Source of the DNA: Tritrichomonas musculus
Lineage: Eukaryota; Parabasalia; Tritrichomonadida; Tritrichomonadidae
DNA length: 64,000 bases
Assembly (NCBI GenBank): GCA_039105265.1
Contig: JAPFFF010000016.1
Coordinates: forward strand, 620,001 to 684,000
Reading direction: 5' to 3'
Part shown: positions 38,123 to 48,166 of the stretch, in pieces
Layout: each line of letters starts with the position of its first letter
Numbering within the stretch: the stretch's first letter is position 1
The notes under the pieces: generated by a model
What the model was told of the DNA's origin: nothing
Seen by the model: the letters and a program-made list of their open reading frames with translations, nothing else
Databases searched by the model: none
Made by a program: the position numbers and the translations under genes

Positions 38123-39355
38123 ATGAAAGCTATTGTCCATATTATTTACATTAAAAATACTTCTCAAATATCATCATCTCTTGATAATATCAACGTATCA
38201 ATGGAAGTTTCCCCTAAATTCAGTCAAAAAAATGAAGTTATTATTTTCCCGTTAAAGGACCTTGACATTTTAACAGACAGAAGTGCAGGGTACTTCAATA
38301 TTCAAAAATATGAAAGCCAATCTCTTTTAATAACTATATCCGAAACAAATAATAGTAAAGTTAAGCCAATTTGCAATTTATTGGTACCATTCTCTTCTTT
38401 TCCTTTAGGACAAAATGTAAAGAATGAATATACATTAACTCCTATTGTTTATTTAGCCCAACCTCTATTAATTTCTATTGAAGTTTTTATCACAGGAAAC
38501 AAATTAGACAAAGATCCAAACTCAAATGTGCAGTTCAATTTCAAAAAGCATTTAATAAACAAAACTATTTTACAACAATCTAATGGTACATCTCCAAACG
38601 TACCATCCCAAATCCAACCCAGAACTCCTGAACAAATAAATCGATCACCCAAAAATCGACAATTTTCTCTTCCTATTTCCACCTTTAATACATTTTCGAA
38701 TGAAATCCATTCTGAAACAGATGACTCTACAGCTAACTATCTAAGCGCTAACCTTTCTTATAGTGAAAGTTCTGTTGAATCTGTTGAAATGGATTTATCA
38801 TCATCCTCAGATGATGTAGCATATCAAAGAAAAGATGGAGATGATAGTTCATCGTCATATTTATCGGAATCATCTGAATCAAATAAAAGTGTATCAGATA
38901 AAACAAATGAAAATAAACCAGATGCAGCAAAAAGTGCTGATTCGAATGCTTCAGCAGCAACAGAAAACAAAGAAAAAAAGCATAGGCATCACCATCGCCA
39001 TCATCACCATCATCATAAACATCATAAGCATGGCCACACCGAACATAAACACCACCATAGGCATCATCATCATCATCACCATCATCATCATCAAGAACAT
39101 TCAAATAGTGACCAGCCACGCCCACAAAGACGTCAATTGCGCCCTCAACAAAGTAATATGAGCTTAGGAAGCCAAAGACTTTTGAGAGCCAATATTCGCT
39201 CTATTGCAAGTGATAGGAATATTCATAAGAAAAGGTTTCCTCGAATACCTGAAAGGCAAAGTACAACTAGACTTCCCGCATACAAACCACAAAATTCAGA
39301 TGACAAGCCTAAAATGGATAATCCTTTCCTTGTAGAAAATTCTTTGTTGATTTAA
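38123..39355 (+). CDS. C2-like domain protein with acidic Ser-rich and His-rich tail
   Basis: 410 residues from the ATG at 38123 (MKAIVHIIYIKNTSQ), preceded by an initiator-like TTATTCATTTTT; an in-frame ATG at 38039 would add 28 AT-rich residues. Residues 1-~135 read as a C2/NT-C2-like beta sandwich (LDNINVSMEVSPKF, QSLLITISE, PLLISIEVFI). A polar Ser/Thr/Pro linker and an acidic serine region follow (DDSSSSYLSESSESNKS). Next is a ~45-residue stretch that is about two-thirds histidine (DNA 38975-39100) and a basic Arg/Pro/Gln tail. His runs of this kind can bind Zn or Ni or drive condensates; the role here is unknown. C2 domains usually bind membranes, often with calcium, but I cannot see the full set of Asp ligands. 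No signal peptide. Confidence 0.65.
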   Translation: MKAIVHIIYIKNTSQISSSLDNINVSMEVSPKFSQKNEVIIFPLKDLDILTDRSAGYFNIQKYESQSLLITISETNNSKVKPICNLLVPFSSFPLGQNVKNEYTLTPIVYLAQPLLISIEVFITGNKLDKDPNSNVQFNFKKHLINKTILQQSNGTSPNVPSQIQPRTPEQINRSPKNRQFSLPISTFNTFSNEIHSETDDSTANYLSANLSYSESSVESVEMDLSSSSDDVAYQRKDGDDSSSSYLSESSESNKSVSDKTNENKPDAAKSADSNASAATENKEKKHRHHHRHHHHHHKHHKHGHTEHKHHHRHHHHHHHHHHQEHSNSDQPRPQRRQLRPQQSNMSLGSQRLLRANIRSIASDRNIHKKRFPRIPERQSTTRLPAYKPQNSDDKPKMDNPFLVENSLLI

Positions 39356-40087
39356 TTATATTTTTGCTCAAAATAATCATTGATAGATTTTTTTTTCTTA
39401 TTAAAAATGTTTTGTTTTTGATGTAAACTTTTTCAATACATAAAGGTCAAAATTACTCATTTTAAAGGTCAAACTTCTCAATTTCACCTTATAAATTTGT
39501 TTTGACAAAATGAACAAATTATTTTTTTCACTTATTTTATAAATTTTATTACTTGATGGCCTCAAAACTGTAACCTGGATTGGCTTATATAAAGTTTTTA
39601 TCAAATATGATTCTTTTTCAATATGGTTAATTCAGATTTCTTTTTTAATAATTTTAAGATAAGCTATATGTCTTACATTATTTTATTTTATAGTTTGTCA
39701 ATATTAAAAAATGGAGCATCTTCCATTAAAATGGCATCAGTAAATCGGATTTGATTTTTGTGAAAAAATTGAACGTTCAAAAATAAAAAACGTCACAATC
39801 ATAACAAATAAACATTCAAATATTTCGCTAGAATTTTATTTTTTGTTAACTTTTGAGAGATGAATATCATTTTATATAAAAAAAAAGTATTTAATCATTT
39901 TTATGGGAAGTTTAATATTACAGTTATTAATTATGGTATAATTAAATATAATATGTTATATTATGTATAATAAAAAAATTAAAACTATAAACAATGAAAA
40001 TATAATGAGATAAAAATAAAACTTTAGTCAAAAAAACTTTCAATTTATAAATGATTCGAATTTAGAACGCTTAAATCATTATTTACA
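39356..40087. other. Intergenic gap, no gene seen
   Basis: AT-rich, with no open frame of coding character. CAGTAAATCGGA at about 39747 matches part of the arms of the fold-back unit at 54165-54296, a weak hint of a shared family. Confidence 0.4.
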
Positions 40088-40732
40088 ATGTCTATGAAAT
40101 CGCTTCCGACTCACTGGAGAGAAGGTGAGGAGATGGCAAACAGTATCACACATGGTATAGGCGCCTTCCTCTCAGTTATTGGTGGAATTTTATTATTACA
40201 AAAATCAATGAGCATAGGAAACAGGTATAGAACAATCGGAAATATTGTTTTTGCATTATCAATGGTCGAATTATATACAATGTCAATGCTTTATCATGGA
40301 GCAACAAATGAGTCTATTAAAAAACCATTAAGATATTTTGACCATTGTTCTGTTTATATATTAATAGCCGGAAGTTACACTCCTTTCACATTGACAACGT
40401 TTAGGAAGTGTGGTGGTCCAAAATTACTTTTAGCAGTTTGGAGCATTGCTTTCATAGGCATTTTATCAAAGATTTTCTTTTTCGATGCAGTATTTAAATA
40501 TACAGCACTTTTTTATGTATTGATGGGATGGCTTGGCGTTGTTATGTTTCGTCATGCAAAATTATTAACTAAGAAAGGTGCACTTTGGCTTGTTCTTGGA
40601 GGTGTTGTTTACACATTAGGTACTTATTTCTATCGCCATGGCCATGAACATGCTTTTTATCACGCAATTTTCCATATTTTTATCTTATGTGGAACAATTT
40701 GCCATTTTGTTTGCGTTTATCTTTATATTTAA
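40088..40732 (+). CDS. PAQR / hemolysin-III-family seven-helix membrane protein
   Basis: 214 residues, the usual length of the bacterial-type (YplQ/hemolysin-III) branch of the PAQR family. EGEEMANSITHGIGAFL opens the first helix. Seven membrane helices follow. The conserved zinc-site-like residues of the CREST superfamily are in place: Ser/His in TMSMLYHGATN, Asp in FDHCSVYILIAGSYTPF, and His residues in FYHAIFHIFILCGTICHF. Family members include ceramidase-like and adiponectin-receptor proteins; the hemolysin name is historical and does not show a lytic role. The residue pattern is closer to the short bacterial form than to receptors with long N-termini. It is intact. Substrate and membrane are unknown. 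Confidence 0.87.
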   Translation: MSMKSLPTHWREGEEMANSITHGIGAFLSVIGGILLLQKSMSIGNRYRTIGNIVFALSMVELYTMSMLYHGATNESIKKPLRYFDHCSVYILIAGSYTPFTLTTFRKCGGPKLLLAVWSIAFIGILSKIFFFDAVFKYTALFYVLMGWLGVVMFRHAKLLTKKGALWLVLGGVVYTLGTYFYRHGHEHAFYHAIFHIFILCGTICHFVCVYLYI

Positions 40733-41138
40733 TAAATAAAAGTTTGCTGTATTTAAATTGGCTTTTCTAGATTTATTTTTTATTTTATTTTTTTGAGATA
40801 AACATTATTATTAATTACGCTTTCTTTTGCTTATGTCGATTGAACTTTTAATAATAATGAGATAAAAAATTAAATAAGGTATTGGCTCATTCTGTTTTAA
40901 ATTAATAACAATTTAGTAGGTATTGAATAGATATAAATTAATACGTCATGTTTAAAAAAAAAAAAAAAAAAAGCATCTTAAAATGTTTTTGTTGTTTCAT
41001 TCTTCATTTCTCTTGTTGTATTGACGAAGTTCTCCTTCTGATAAGTTCTTGTTGATTATAAAAAAAATTATATTTTTCATATCACATATCATTTACAAAA
41101 AGAATTAAATAAACTTTTTACTTATTAAATATAAAATA
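40733..41138. other. Intergenic gap between converging genes
   Basis: AT-rich, with a 19-base A run at 40954-40972. No gene seen. Confidence 0.5.
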
Positions 41139-43487
41139 TTAATCACCAAAAACTTCAAACTCTTTAAAAGCAGCCCAATTATCATCAGGCAACCCGGTGA
41201 ACCTCACTCTAACAAACTGCACCTCATCAACGAAGCGATGGCATTGAATTTGGTCCACTTTTTCATTATCAGAACGGTCCTCCAAAACCTTCCACTTATT
41301 TCCGTCCACGGATCCCTCCACCACGTACTTCCACAGATCTCCCTCCTTCTCAAAAATAATTTGAGAGCCTGTCACTTTTTTCACTTCACCAAAATCGACC
41401 ATCCACCAATTTCCAAGGTCGCCGTTTTTTGCTATCCACATCGTGTCCACGCTGCCGTCGTTGCCGGCTGATGGCGGGTGCTTTTCGTCCTGGTAATTGG
41501 AAGCAGAAGCCTTCATTTGATTGGAGACAACGTTCACTCTGTCGCCGAAGAGTTGGAATAAACGGATGGAAGTCCAGCTATCTTTTGCAGACTCAGTGAC
41601 GACAACCCGAATGAACTGTGCCACGACGTTGCAGTCAAATTCTTGAACAGGTATTGTTCTATCGTTGTCGGAACGATCAACAATTGAGAACCACGAAATG
41701 CCATCGAAAGAGCCCTCAATTCGATACTTCCAAAGGCTCTCCTTCTCAAAAGAAATCTCTCCTTTTGTCACGTTATAAACGTCCCCCAAGTCAACGTACC
41801 ACCAGTTGTTTGGGTTGCCGTTTGCCGCTATCCACATCGTGTTGCGGTCGCCGTCGTTCGCCTTCTCAGGGCCGTGCGCAGAGTCAGACAGACTGGCCGC
41901 ATAACTCTCTTTATTTCGGGCGATGTTCGGTGCGACGTAAGGCAGCGGTGTTGGGTCGAATGGGAGGATTTCAGGGTTTTTAACGGGTTTTCCAGTCAAG
42001 TCAAAACTTTGAATACCCTCTGAAATTTGAATGGATACGTTATTTACTTTCAAAGTATAACTGCCGTTACTTCTAACCGTTATCGTATCGTTGCAGTAAA
42101 CGATGTCGGTTTTGACATCGCCGAATGAGAAATTGGTGATGCCGTGACGCCCCTTCTGATGCAGTCTCCACTCGACCACTTTTTCAATGGCATTCACATG
42201 GTTGAAGCCGATAACGTTCTCAATAAATAACGAGATGGGACCAAGCGCCGACCACCCACAAAAGTCTTGACGGACGATGTTTCCGTACTCGGTAGAAGGC
42301 GCGTTTGACGATGGCGCGTAAGTCTCCCAAATTGTATGAGGAATGACGGTTTTGTACGTTACATACATATCATTCAAAATTTTTTCAGAGGCTTCATCGG
42401 CCTCTTTACAATAACCGTAATTTTCAATGCCTTTGATGCCCATGTAGGCGGTTGGCAACCACAAACCGCCGCGCCAATAGGCGCCGGTTTCGTTGTCAAA
42501 GTCGGGGTCATCTCTCGAGACCGAAGGAAAGTTCACAAAACCGCCGAACGATGAATTTGAATTGAAATGATTGAATAGCTTTTTGGCCTGTTTTTGATCG
42601 GCGACGAAAGCTAGCAAAGGCCAAAAAGAAGCGACGGTTTTCACCTTATCTTTCAAAGAAGGATCGTTCTTGTTTATATCGTAATAGAAACCGTCATCTT
42701 CATCCCAATAAAAACGGTTAATTAGACCTTTCAATTCGCCATAATAACGGTTATATTCATTCTTAACTTCTTCGTTTCCAGCAACTTCAGCGAGCTTCGA
42801 TATGTAGTACGCAGAGAGCGCTTGCTGCGAGATTATGTCTATCCACAGTATGTTGTCTTCCCCGTAAGTGCGGCCCCTCGGACTGTTGTCCATGCCAACA
42901 ATCTGGTTCGATCCGGTGTAGCCAAAAGCGAGGCGTTCGTGAGCTAGTCGATGTGATGCGCTTGGTATTGAATCACCGGGCTTTGATGACTCCATCATCA
43001 TGAAATGCTTTTGTAAATATTTTCTGTCGTTAATTAGCCACTTCACTCTGGTCACATCACCTGACATCAAAAAGTTTTCCCATTCAACCCACGCAAGAAG
43101 GTTCGGATTGTCAGCAAACCACACAGATTGGGTCGTGCCAACTGAATCGTAAAAAGGCATGTAGATATTGTTGAGATTGGAGACGCCTGGAAAGTAATCA
43201 TTGGAAGCATATCGGTTAAAGAGTGTCATAAAGCATGAATCCCATATCCATATGACAAAGTCATAACAAACTTCATCCATATAAGGACTATGGGGTGCCC
43301 CTGGATCGTCAATTACATGATTGTACGCCATTTCCCAGGCTTTCCAATAAAGTTCAACATATCCAGGATTTGAATCAAAGATCGGTGTTGGTACTTTGGT
43401 GGTATTAAATATATCGGTTTTTGAATACGTTTGCAATGGAAAAAATGAAATAAAAAGTGTGAAAGCTGTAAATATCTTTAAAATCAT
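41139..43487 (-). CDS. Secreted GH63/MGH1-like glycoside hydrolase with two F5/8C (CBM32-like) domains
   Basis: 782 residues from the ATG at 43485-43487. A signal peptide (MILKIFTAFTLFISFFPLQT) precedes an (alpha/alpha)6-barrel glycosidase domain (~35-500) like the GH63/trehalase-like 'MGH1' group. Typical segments are IWIWDSCFMTLF with W82-D83, FYYDIN, YWRGGLWLPTAYM, TIWETYAPSS and GWSALGPISLFIE. Two tandem F5/8C domains close the protein (~515-649 and ~650-782). Each has NGxxxNWWxVDxG, WKYxxEGSxDG and a final FGD. These should bind glycans and hold the enzyme to its target, so the protein probably trims host or dietary glycans outside the cell. Much of the gene is clearly GC-richer than its surroundings and resembles Bacteroidetes enzymes, which suggests lateral transfer. 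TATTCAATTTG eight bases before the ATG shows it has a host-type promoter. The linkage specificity is unknown. Confidence 0.85.
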   Translation of the reverse strand: MILKIFTAFTLFISFFPLQTYSKTDIFNTTKVPTPIFDSNPGYVELYWKAWEMAYNHVIDDPGAPHSPYMDEVCYDFVIWIWDSCFMTLFNRYASNDYFPGVSNLNNIYMPFYDSVGTTQSVWFADNPNLLAWVEWENFLMSGDVTRVKWLINDRKYLQKHFMMMESSKPGDSIPSASHRLAHERLAFGYTGSNQIVGMDNSPRGRTYGEDNILWIDIISQQALSAYYISKLAEVAGNEEVKNEYNRYYGELKGLINRFYWDEDDGFYYDINKNDPSLKDKVKTVASFWPLLAFVADQKQAKKLFNHFNSNSSFGGFVNFPSVSRDDPDFDNETGAYWRGGLWLPTAYMGIKGIENYGYCKEADEASEKILNDMYVTYKTVIPHTIWETYAPSSNAPSTEYGNIVRQDFCGWSALGPISLFIENVIGFNHVNAIEKVVEWRLHQKGRHGITNFSFGDVKTDIVYCNDTITVRSNGSYTLKVNNVSIQISEGIQSFDLTGKPVKNPEILPFDPTPLPYVAPNIARNKESYAASLSDSAHGPEKANDGDRNTMWIAANGNPNNWWYVDLGDVYNVTKGEISFEKESLWKYRIEGSFDGISWFSIVDRSDNDRTIPVQEFDCNVVAQFIRVVVTESAKDSWTSIRLFQLFGDRVNVVSNQMKASASNYQDEKHPPSAGNDGSVDTMWIAKNGDLGNWWMVDFGEVKKVTGSQIIFEKEGDLWKYVVEGSVDGNKWKVLEDRSDNEKVDQIQCHRFVDEVQFVRVRFTGLPDDNWAAFKEFEVFGD

Positions 43488-43495
43488 TTAAAATC

Positions 43496-43506
43496 AAATT
43501 GAATAC
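43496..43506 (-). promoter_or_regulatory. Initiator-like TATTCAATTTG before the glycosidase gene
   Basis: Minus-strand motif eight bases from the ATG. About 20 bases further upstream is TTCAAAAACTTTTTGAA (43528-43544), a palindrome whose half ACTTTTTGAA recurs upstream of other genes in the window. Confidence 0.45.
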
Positions 43507-44561
43507 TTTTTTTCTTTATTAGAAGAAAAGTTCAAAAACTTTTTGAAATATCCGACAATGTATTATTATTTACTTCAATGAGTGGTATATTGAAATAAAA
43601 TCTTTAAAAAATATCTTTAATATTATTTTTAGTAATAATTATTTAAATTAACCATAAATATATATTATTCCTATATTTTTATACCGAATTTACAAAGAAA
43701 TATTAATTTCTGCTTTTAAAAATTTTCTGAATGAATTGAAAAATTTAAATGATAATATCTACTAATTTTGTTCAATATGTATTGTTATATTTATCATATC
43801 TATTATATAAATTCATATAATATCAAAGGTTTTTTATAATAATATCGTAAAAGATTATAGTAATAAATAATCTAAAAAAATTATTTCTTTTTATATATGA
43901 TTGGAAATAAAATTCGAGATCAGTGCATAAAGTTTAAAAAGCATACAGTAAGGAATAGTATTCTAATAGATGCCTTTTTTCTAATCATCCAAATTGATAT
44001 TTTTTTTGAATTAACTCATTGAAAAAGTTGAGAGAGAAAATAAAACATAAAAGCACCATAGATTTTATAATAATATAAAAAATAACAGCAATATAATAAA
44101 TTTATATCAAAAAAGTGATTTAATTAACATACTTTGCTCCTCTAGAAGGTTTGGAAAAGAAAGATATTTTATAAATATGTTGAATTTATGCTTTAAAAGA
44201 TGAAAAAAATGTGTACTAATCTCGAACTATATCCAAAATTGCAAATAATATTATTTAAATAAAAGTAAATGGCATCTATTATGAGATAGTCGTCTTTTTA
44301 AATATAAGTTTGTGAAAAATGATATTTCAGAAAAAGTTTATATTTGAATGCAGGCAAAATTTATTTTGAAAGGGAGCCAAAATTTATTTAATAATTGATA
44401 TTATGGATTGTCAGAATCAATAAAAATATCAATATTTATTTTTATGTATACATATTTATATTTTAAAATATCTTTTATCCATATTTTTGTTTTAAAAATC
44501 ACAAGATATTTATACAATGAAATTGTTTTTATTGAACAAATAAGTTCACAAATTTATTTGA
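43507..44561. other. Intergenic gap between divergent genes, no gene seen
   Basis: About 1 kb of AT-rich DNA. A short open frame at 44408-44593 is low-complexity. The promoters of the glycosidase (minus) and the kinase (plus) lie at its ends. Confidence 0.5.
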
Positions 44562-45596
44562 ATGATCTTAAAAACGCAATTAATGAATTATGATGATGAT
44601 GATGATCTTTTATGCCAGTATTTAAGAAAAGCAGATAGATATGAAGTAATTAAACCTATTTCAACTGGATCTTTTGGTTCTGTTTATCTAGTAAAAGATA
44701 AAGAAACAGGAAAGCTTTTCGCAAAAAAAGAGATTCCATTTCCGCCAAATGATGATCTAGCCCCTTTATATTTTTTCCGTGAATTTCTTTCGCTTCATGA
44801 TTTTCAAATAGAAGGTTTGCCTTTTTTACAATTGGAAGGTTTTAATTTCCCAGAAAACGAAAACGAAGCGTTTATTATCACTGAATATGTCCAAGGTGGC
44901 TCACTTAGTTCATTAATTCGCCATAGATTTTCAAATTGTCCGGATATACCTACAGCGAAAATGATCATTATTTATGGCATTGCTTTTGCAATTAAAAAAT
45001 TACATAGTAGAAATATTGTGCATCGCGATTTAAAACCAGAAAACGTTCTCATCAACGAACAAAAAGAGCCTATCCTCGCTGATTTTGGATTTGCAAGGCA
45101 AATTGATGAGCATAATATTATGATGACTAGCAAAATAGGAACTTTGTTATACATGGCACCAGAATTGTTAGAAAATTCGGAAATTGAATCAAGTTGCTCT
45201 ATAGATGTTTACGCTTTTGCTGTCCTGCTCCTTCAAATAATTTACGGGAAATTATCATTTAACAATGGACTTGACCCAAGAGCCAGAACCAATGAAAAAA
45301 TATTCAAACGTCATATAATAGATGGAGGAAGATTTGATATGCCTGGAACAGATAAAGTTCCTGAAAATTTCCAAAAATTGATTACAGAATGCTGGAGTCA
45401 GTCACCGCCAAAACGATGGACAATGAAAAAAATTGTTAAAGATCTTCAAGATGGGCATTTGGTTTTACCAAATTGCAATATGGATAACTATAATCAATAC
45501 ATTGATAAATTGAATACAATTTATCTAAAATCAAAATCAAGAAAATCAACAGAAAGCACTGATGAAGTAGAGTATACAAAAGAATTCAATTTTTAA
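44562..45596 (+). CDS. Ser/Thr (TKL-like) protein kinase
   Basis: 344 residues, ATG at 44562 (a second possible start, MNYDDDDD, is at 44583). The kinase domain covers ~28-305: glycine loop STGSFGSVY, Lys55 in LFAKKEI, VHRDLKPENVLI with His154, ADFGFAR with Asp174, and MAPELLE. All catalytic residues are intact. The TCW and QSPPKRW motifs near the end are typical of the TKL-like kinases common in trichomonads. A short charged C-tail follows (KSKSRKSTESTDEVEYTKEF). No membrane segment or extra domain. The substrate is unknown. Confidence 0.88.
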   Translation: MILKTQLMNYDDDDDLLCQYLRKADRYEVIKPISTGSFGSVYLVKDKETGKLFAKKEIPFPPNDDLAPLYFFREFLSLHDFQIEGLPFLQLEGFNFPENENEAFIITEYVQGGSLSSLIRHRFSNCPDIPTAKMIIIYGIAFAIKKLHSRNIVHRDLKPENVLINEQKEPILADFGFARQIDEHNIMMTSKIGTLLYMAPELLENSEIESSCSIDVYAFAVLLLQIIYGKLSFNNGLDPRARTNEKIFKRHIIDGGRFDMPGTDKVPENFQKLITECWSQSPPKRWTMKKIVKDLQDGHLVLPNCNMDNYNQYIDKLNTIYLKSKSRKSTESTDEVEYTKEFNF

Positions 45597-45712
45597 ATGT
45601 AATTATATTCAAAATACTATTTTTTTTATTAAATAAAATGTTAATATTAACATTCTTCCCTATCGATTATTGCTATAAATATAAATATAAAATATAATTC
45701 AAACAAGAGTTA

Positions 45713-48166
45713 TTAACCAACAATTTGGTAAAATCCTTCTTCCATATCAAACATCCAAGAAGAAGCAAAAGGCATTTTTGTTTTAGAATCAATCCCGCCA
45801 TAAGTAATTGCACTGGTTCTTGAAGTTGCAGCGATAGCAAATCTAGATATCCCCAAAGGTGCGTTCCCAAATTCTTTAAAAACGACCTTTTCCCACACCA
45901 AAGGATCTATGCATTCATTTGGTGGATATTTGGCGCATGATTTAGGCGATTCATTTTTAATATTATTTCCTGATATTAATTCATTATCGTCATTACCACC
46001 AATTACGAAAATATATCCCTTAAGTAAAACTGCTTTATGATAAATACGAGGTTCTATATCTGCTTTTTTCATCCAATTCCAACAATTTTGATTGAAATCA
46101 AAAACAACTACGTCGCCTACAATTTTATTGCCAGCTAAACCAGTTTCGCCACCAATAACTACCAGTTTATTATCAAGAGCCACAGCGGCATGATTTGCTC
46201 TTCCACTTGGGCAATCCTTAGAGTCAATTACCGTAACGTTTCCATTTGTTGGATCGATTTTATATAATACGTTTGAAAATCCGTTTTCATTTTTTCCACC
46301 GAAAACGATTAAATTATTATTAAAAACAGTTGTTGTATGAAAAGCTAAATGAATTTCAATAGACAAAACAATAACTTTCCATCTATTTCCATCGAATTCC
46401 CAAATATCTTGGAAATACTCATTTTTATTCAATCCGAAACAGACATAAATTTTGTTTTGAATGGTTGTTATTGTGTGGCCGACGCGAGGCTGGACGGGTG
46501 AAGATTTCAAGATCCAAGAATTTGAATTCAAGTTGTATTCAATCAAGGCAGAACAAGGCATTAATGATGAATTATTCCCACCGAAGAAATAGACGTTATT
46601 ATTCATATAGCATCCGTCAAGATTCATCAAAGGAACAAGAATTTTTCCCATTTCAATTTCGGTCCATTTAATAAACTTTGTATCGCAATAAATATTTGAG
46701 AGATGTATTGTTCTAGCTTGATTTAAATGTTCAACCCATGAAGCTCGTTCTTCGTAATTTTCAAATGTGATTGAAACCTCCAAATTCTTTATGTTTATTA
46801 GTATCGAATCATTTGATGGCAAGCAGTTACAAAAACGGAAATGATCGACGTTAACGAAAAAGATAGGTTTTCTTTTCTTTTTTCCTTTTTTAACGATCAA
46901 TATTGAATCGTTGAATAAATAAATGATTCCTTTTTTTACTTTTAATTTTTTATGGACTGTCACTTTTTTCCTATCAATTAAATTTCTGTCATTTTGTATT
47001 ATTGAAAAGTTTCCCAAAAGAGTCTTTTGAATCTCGCCAAGAATCAGCAGTTGCTTCACTCTCTGCGAAGTTTCATCAATCTCTCGATTCGCAATGATGA
47101 GGCTCTCTTGAGCGAGCGCCAAATACGACTTGTCCGGATGGAACGATGGGGTGCACTTGTCCAGATCTCTGATCAACAACGTGTAACGTGGATACCTTTG
47201 AACTGGAGTGATGTAGAACGATAGAAAATCGCCTCCTTCCTTTTTCGGGCTGTTTGAATTTATCTCTTCGAGTTTCTTTTCGGCGTGCTTAGATGACGAT
47301 CGCTTTTTCTGAACCATATCGTCAACTCGCTTGAAATTTGTGACAAATGGAATTGCAACTTTAAAATGGTCAACAAAGTTCAGAAAAAGTGGACCAATTA
47401 GGGCTGAATAACCAATCTTCATTTTCGTCTCTTGGAGAATCAATTCTAAATGGGTGCTCAATATTGGATCAATTTCGCGAAATATTAATTTCAATTGAAA
47501 ACGATCAAATATTTCTGAGGCTTCAAAAGCAGGACGGAAGTAATCATGTAATATTTGAACATTTTGGGCAAAGGTAATCTCGGAATTAAATATTTCTTCA
47601 ACAACGTATTTCCTCTTTTGTATCTTCTCAATGGAAGAATCGTCAACTGTGCATTTAAAGGTCAAATGAGATTTTTTGTAATTATTGTAAATATCTTTAA
47701 ATAAAGAATCTTCTGATATTGGTTCTTGATTCGAATCTAATAAAGTAGAATTAGAGCAATTATACCCAAAAACTTGAATGCATCTATCTAATAAATCTTT
47801 CGCTTTCCAATTAATATATTCATCGGCAGTAAATTCAACTTCCATTGGTGGAAATTCTATATCTTCAAGCTGCGTCGTAATTAAAACAAATAATGAATAT
47901 TGTGGTTGGCATAATTCATGAATTATTATACAATAATCTGGAATAGGATAATTTTTCACTTCGTTGTCTTTGATAATAAGCTCTGGATATTCAATAAATG
48001 GATGAGTATCTTTTTCAAGCCTTTCTCGGTAAAAAGGAGTCCTGATTGAAAAAGATTTGTTTGGATATTTAACAATTTCGGACAAATTCTCGATTGTGAT
48101 ATCTTGAATTGCTGTTATATCTATAATTTCGTTAGGTGCTGAAGGACGCGAAATGCAAACATTCAT
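45713..48166 (-). CDS. RhoGEF with DH, PH and kelch-propeller domains
   Basis: 817 residues from the ATG at 48164-48166. Residues 1-~185 are an unassigned N-terminal region, possibly with a ubiquitin-like fold. A Dbl-homology domain (~188-385) shows VVEEIFNSEITFAQNVQIL, IGPLFLNFVDHF and the conserved last helix YITPVQRYPRYTLLIRDL. A PH domain follows (~395-495: GIIYLFNDSILIVKKGKKK, then WVEHLNQAR). About six kelch repeats complete the protein (~510-790: VYFFGGNNSS, KIYVCFGL, NLIVFGGKNENG, KLVVIGGETGLAG, YIFVIGGNDD). By family, DH-PH exchanges GDP for GTP on Rho-type GTPases, and the kelch propeller probably docks partners or actin. The three-domain order is uncommon outside protists. The gene is intact. 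Confidence 0.88.
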   Translation of the reverse strand: MNVCISRPSAPNEIIDITAIQDITIENLSEIVKYPNKSFSIRTPFYRERLEKDTHPFIEYPELIIKDNEVKNYPIPDYCIIIHELCQPQYSLFVLITTQLEDIEFPPMEVEFTADEYINWKAKDLLDRCIQVFGYNCSNSTLLDSNQEPISEDSLFKDIYNNYKKSHLTFKCTVDDSSIEKIQKRKYVVEEIFNSEITFAQNVQILHDYFRPAFEASEIFDRFQLKLIFREIDPILSTHLELILQETKMKIGYSALIGPLFLNFVDHFKVAIPFVTNFKRVDDMVQKKRSSSKHAEKKLEEINSNSPKKEGGDFLSFYITPVQRYPRYTLLIRDLDKCTPSFHPDKSYLALAQESLIIANREIDETSQRVKQLLILGEIQKTLLGNFSIIQNDRNLIDRKKVTVHKKLKVKKGIIYLFNDSILIVKKGKKKRKPIFFVNVDHFRFCNCLPSNDSILINIKNLEVSITFENYEERASWVEHLNQARTIHLSNIYCDTKFIKWTEIEMGKILVPLMNLDGCYMNNNVYFFGGNNSSLMPCSALIEYNLNSNSWILKSSPVQPRVGHTITTIQNKIYVCFGLNKNEYFQDIWEFDGNRWKVIVLSIEIHLAFHTTTVFNNNLIVFGGKNENGFSNVLYKIDPTNGNVTVIDSKDCPSGRANHAAVALDNKLVVIGGETGLAGNKIVGDVVVFDFNQNCWNWMKKADIEPRIYHKAVLLKGYIFVIGGNDDNELISGNNIKNESPKSCAKYPPNECIDPLVWEKVVFKEFGNAPLGISRFAIAATSRTSAITYGGIDSKTKMPFASSWMFDMEEGFYQIVG

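Noticed and set aside
38748-39161. Long Asp/Tyr-rich or Ile-rich frames opposite or beside the His run
   Set aside because: They are other-frame readings of the His-rich repeat.
40088-40732. Reading the hemolysin-III-like gene as a toxin
   Set aside because: Its residues fit the PAQR/CREST membrane family; the name is historical and nothing in the sequence shows lytic function.
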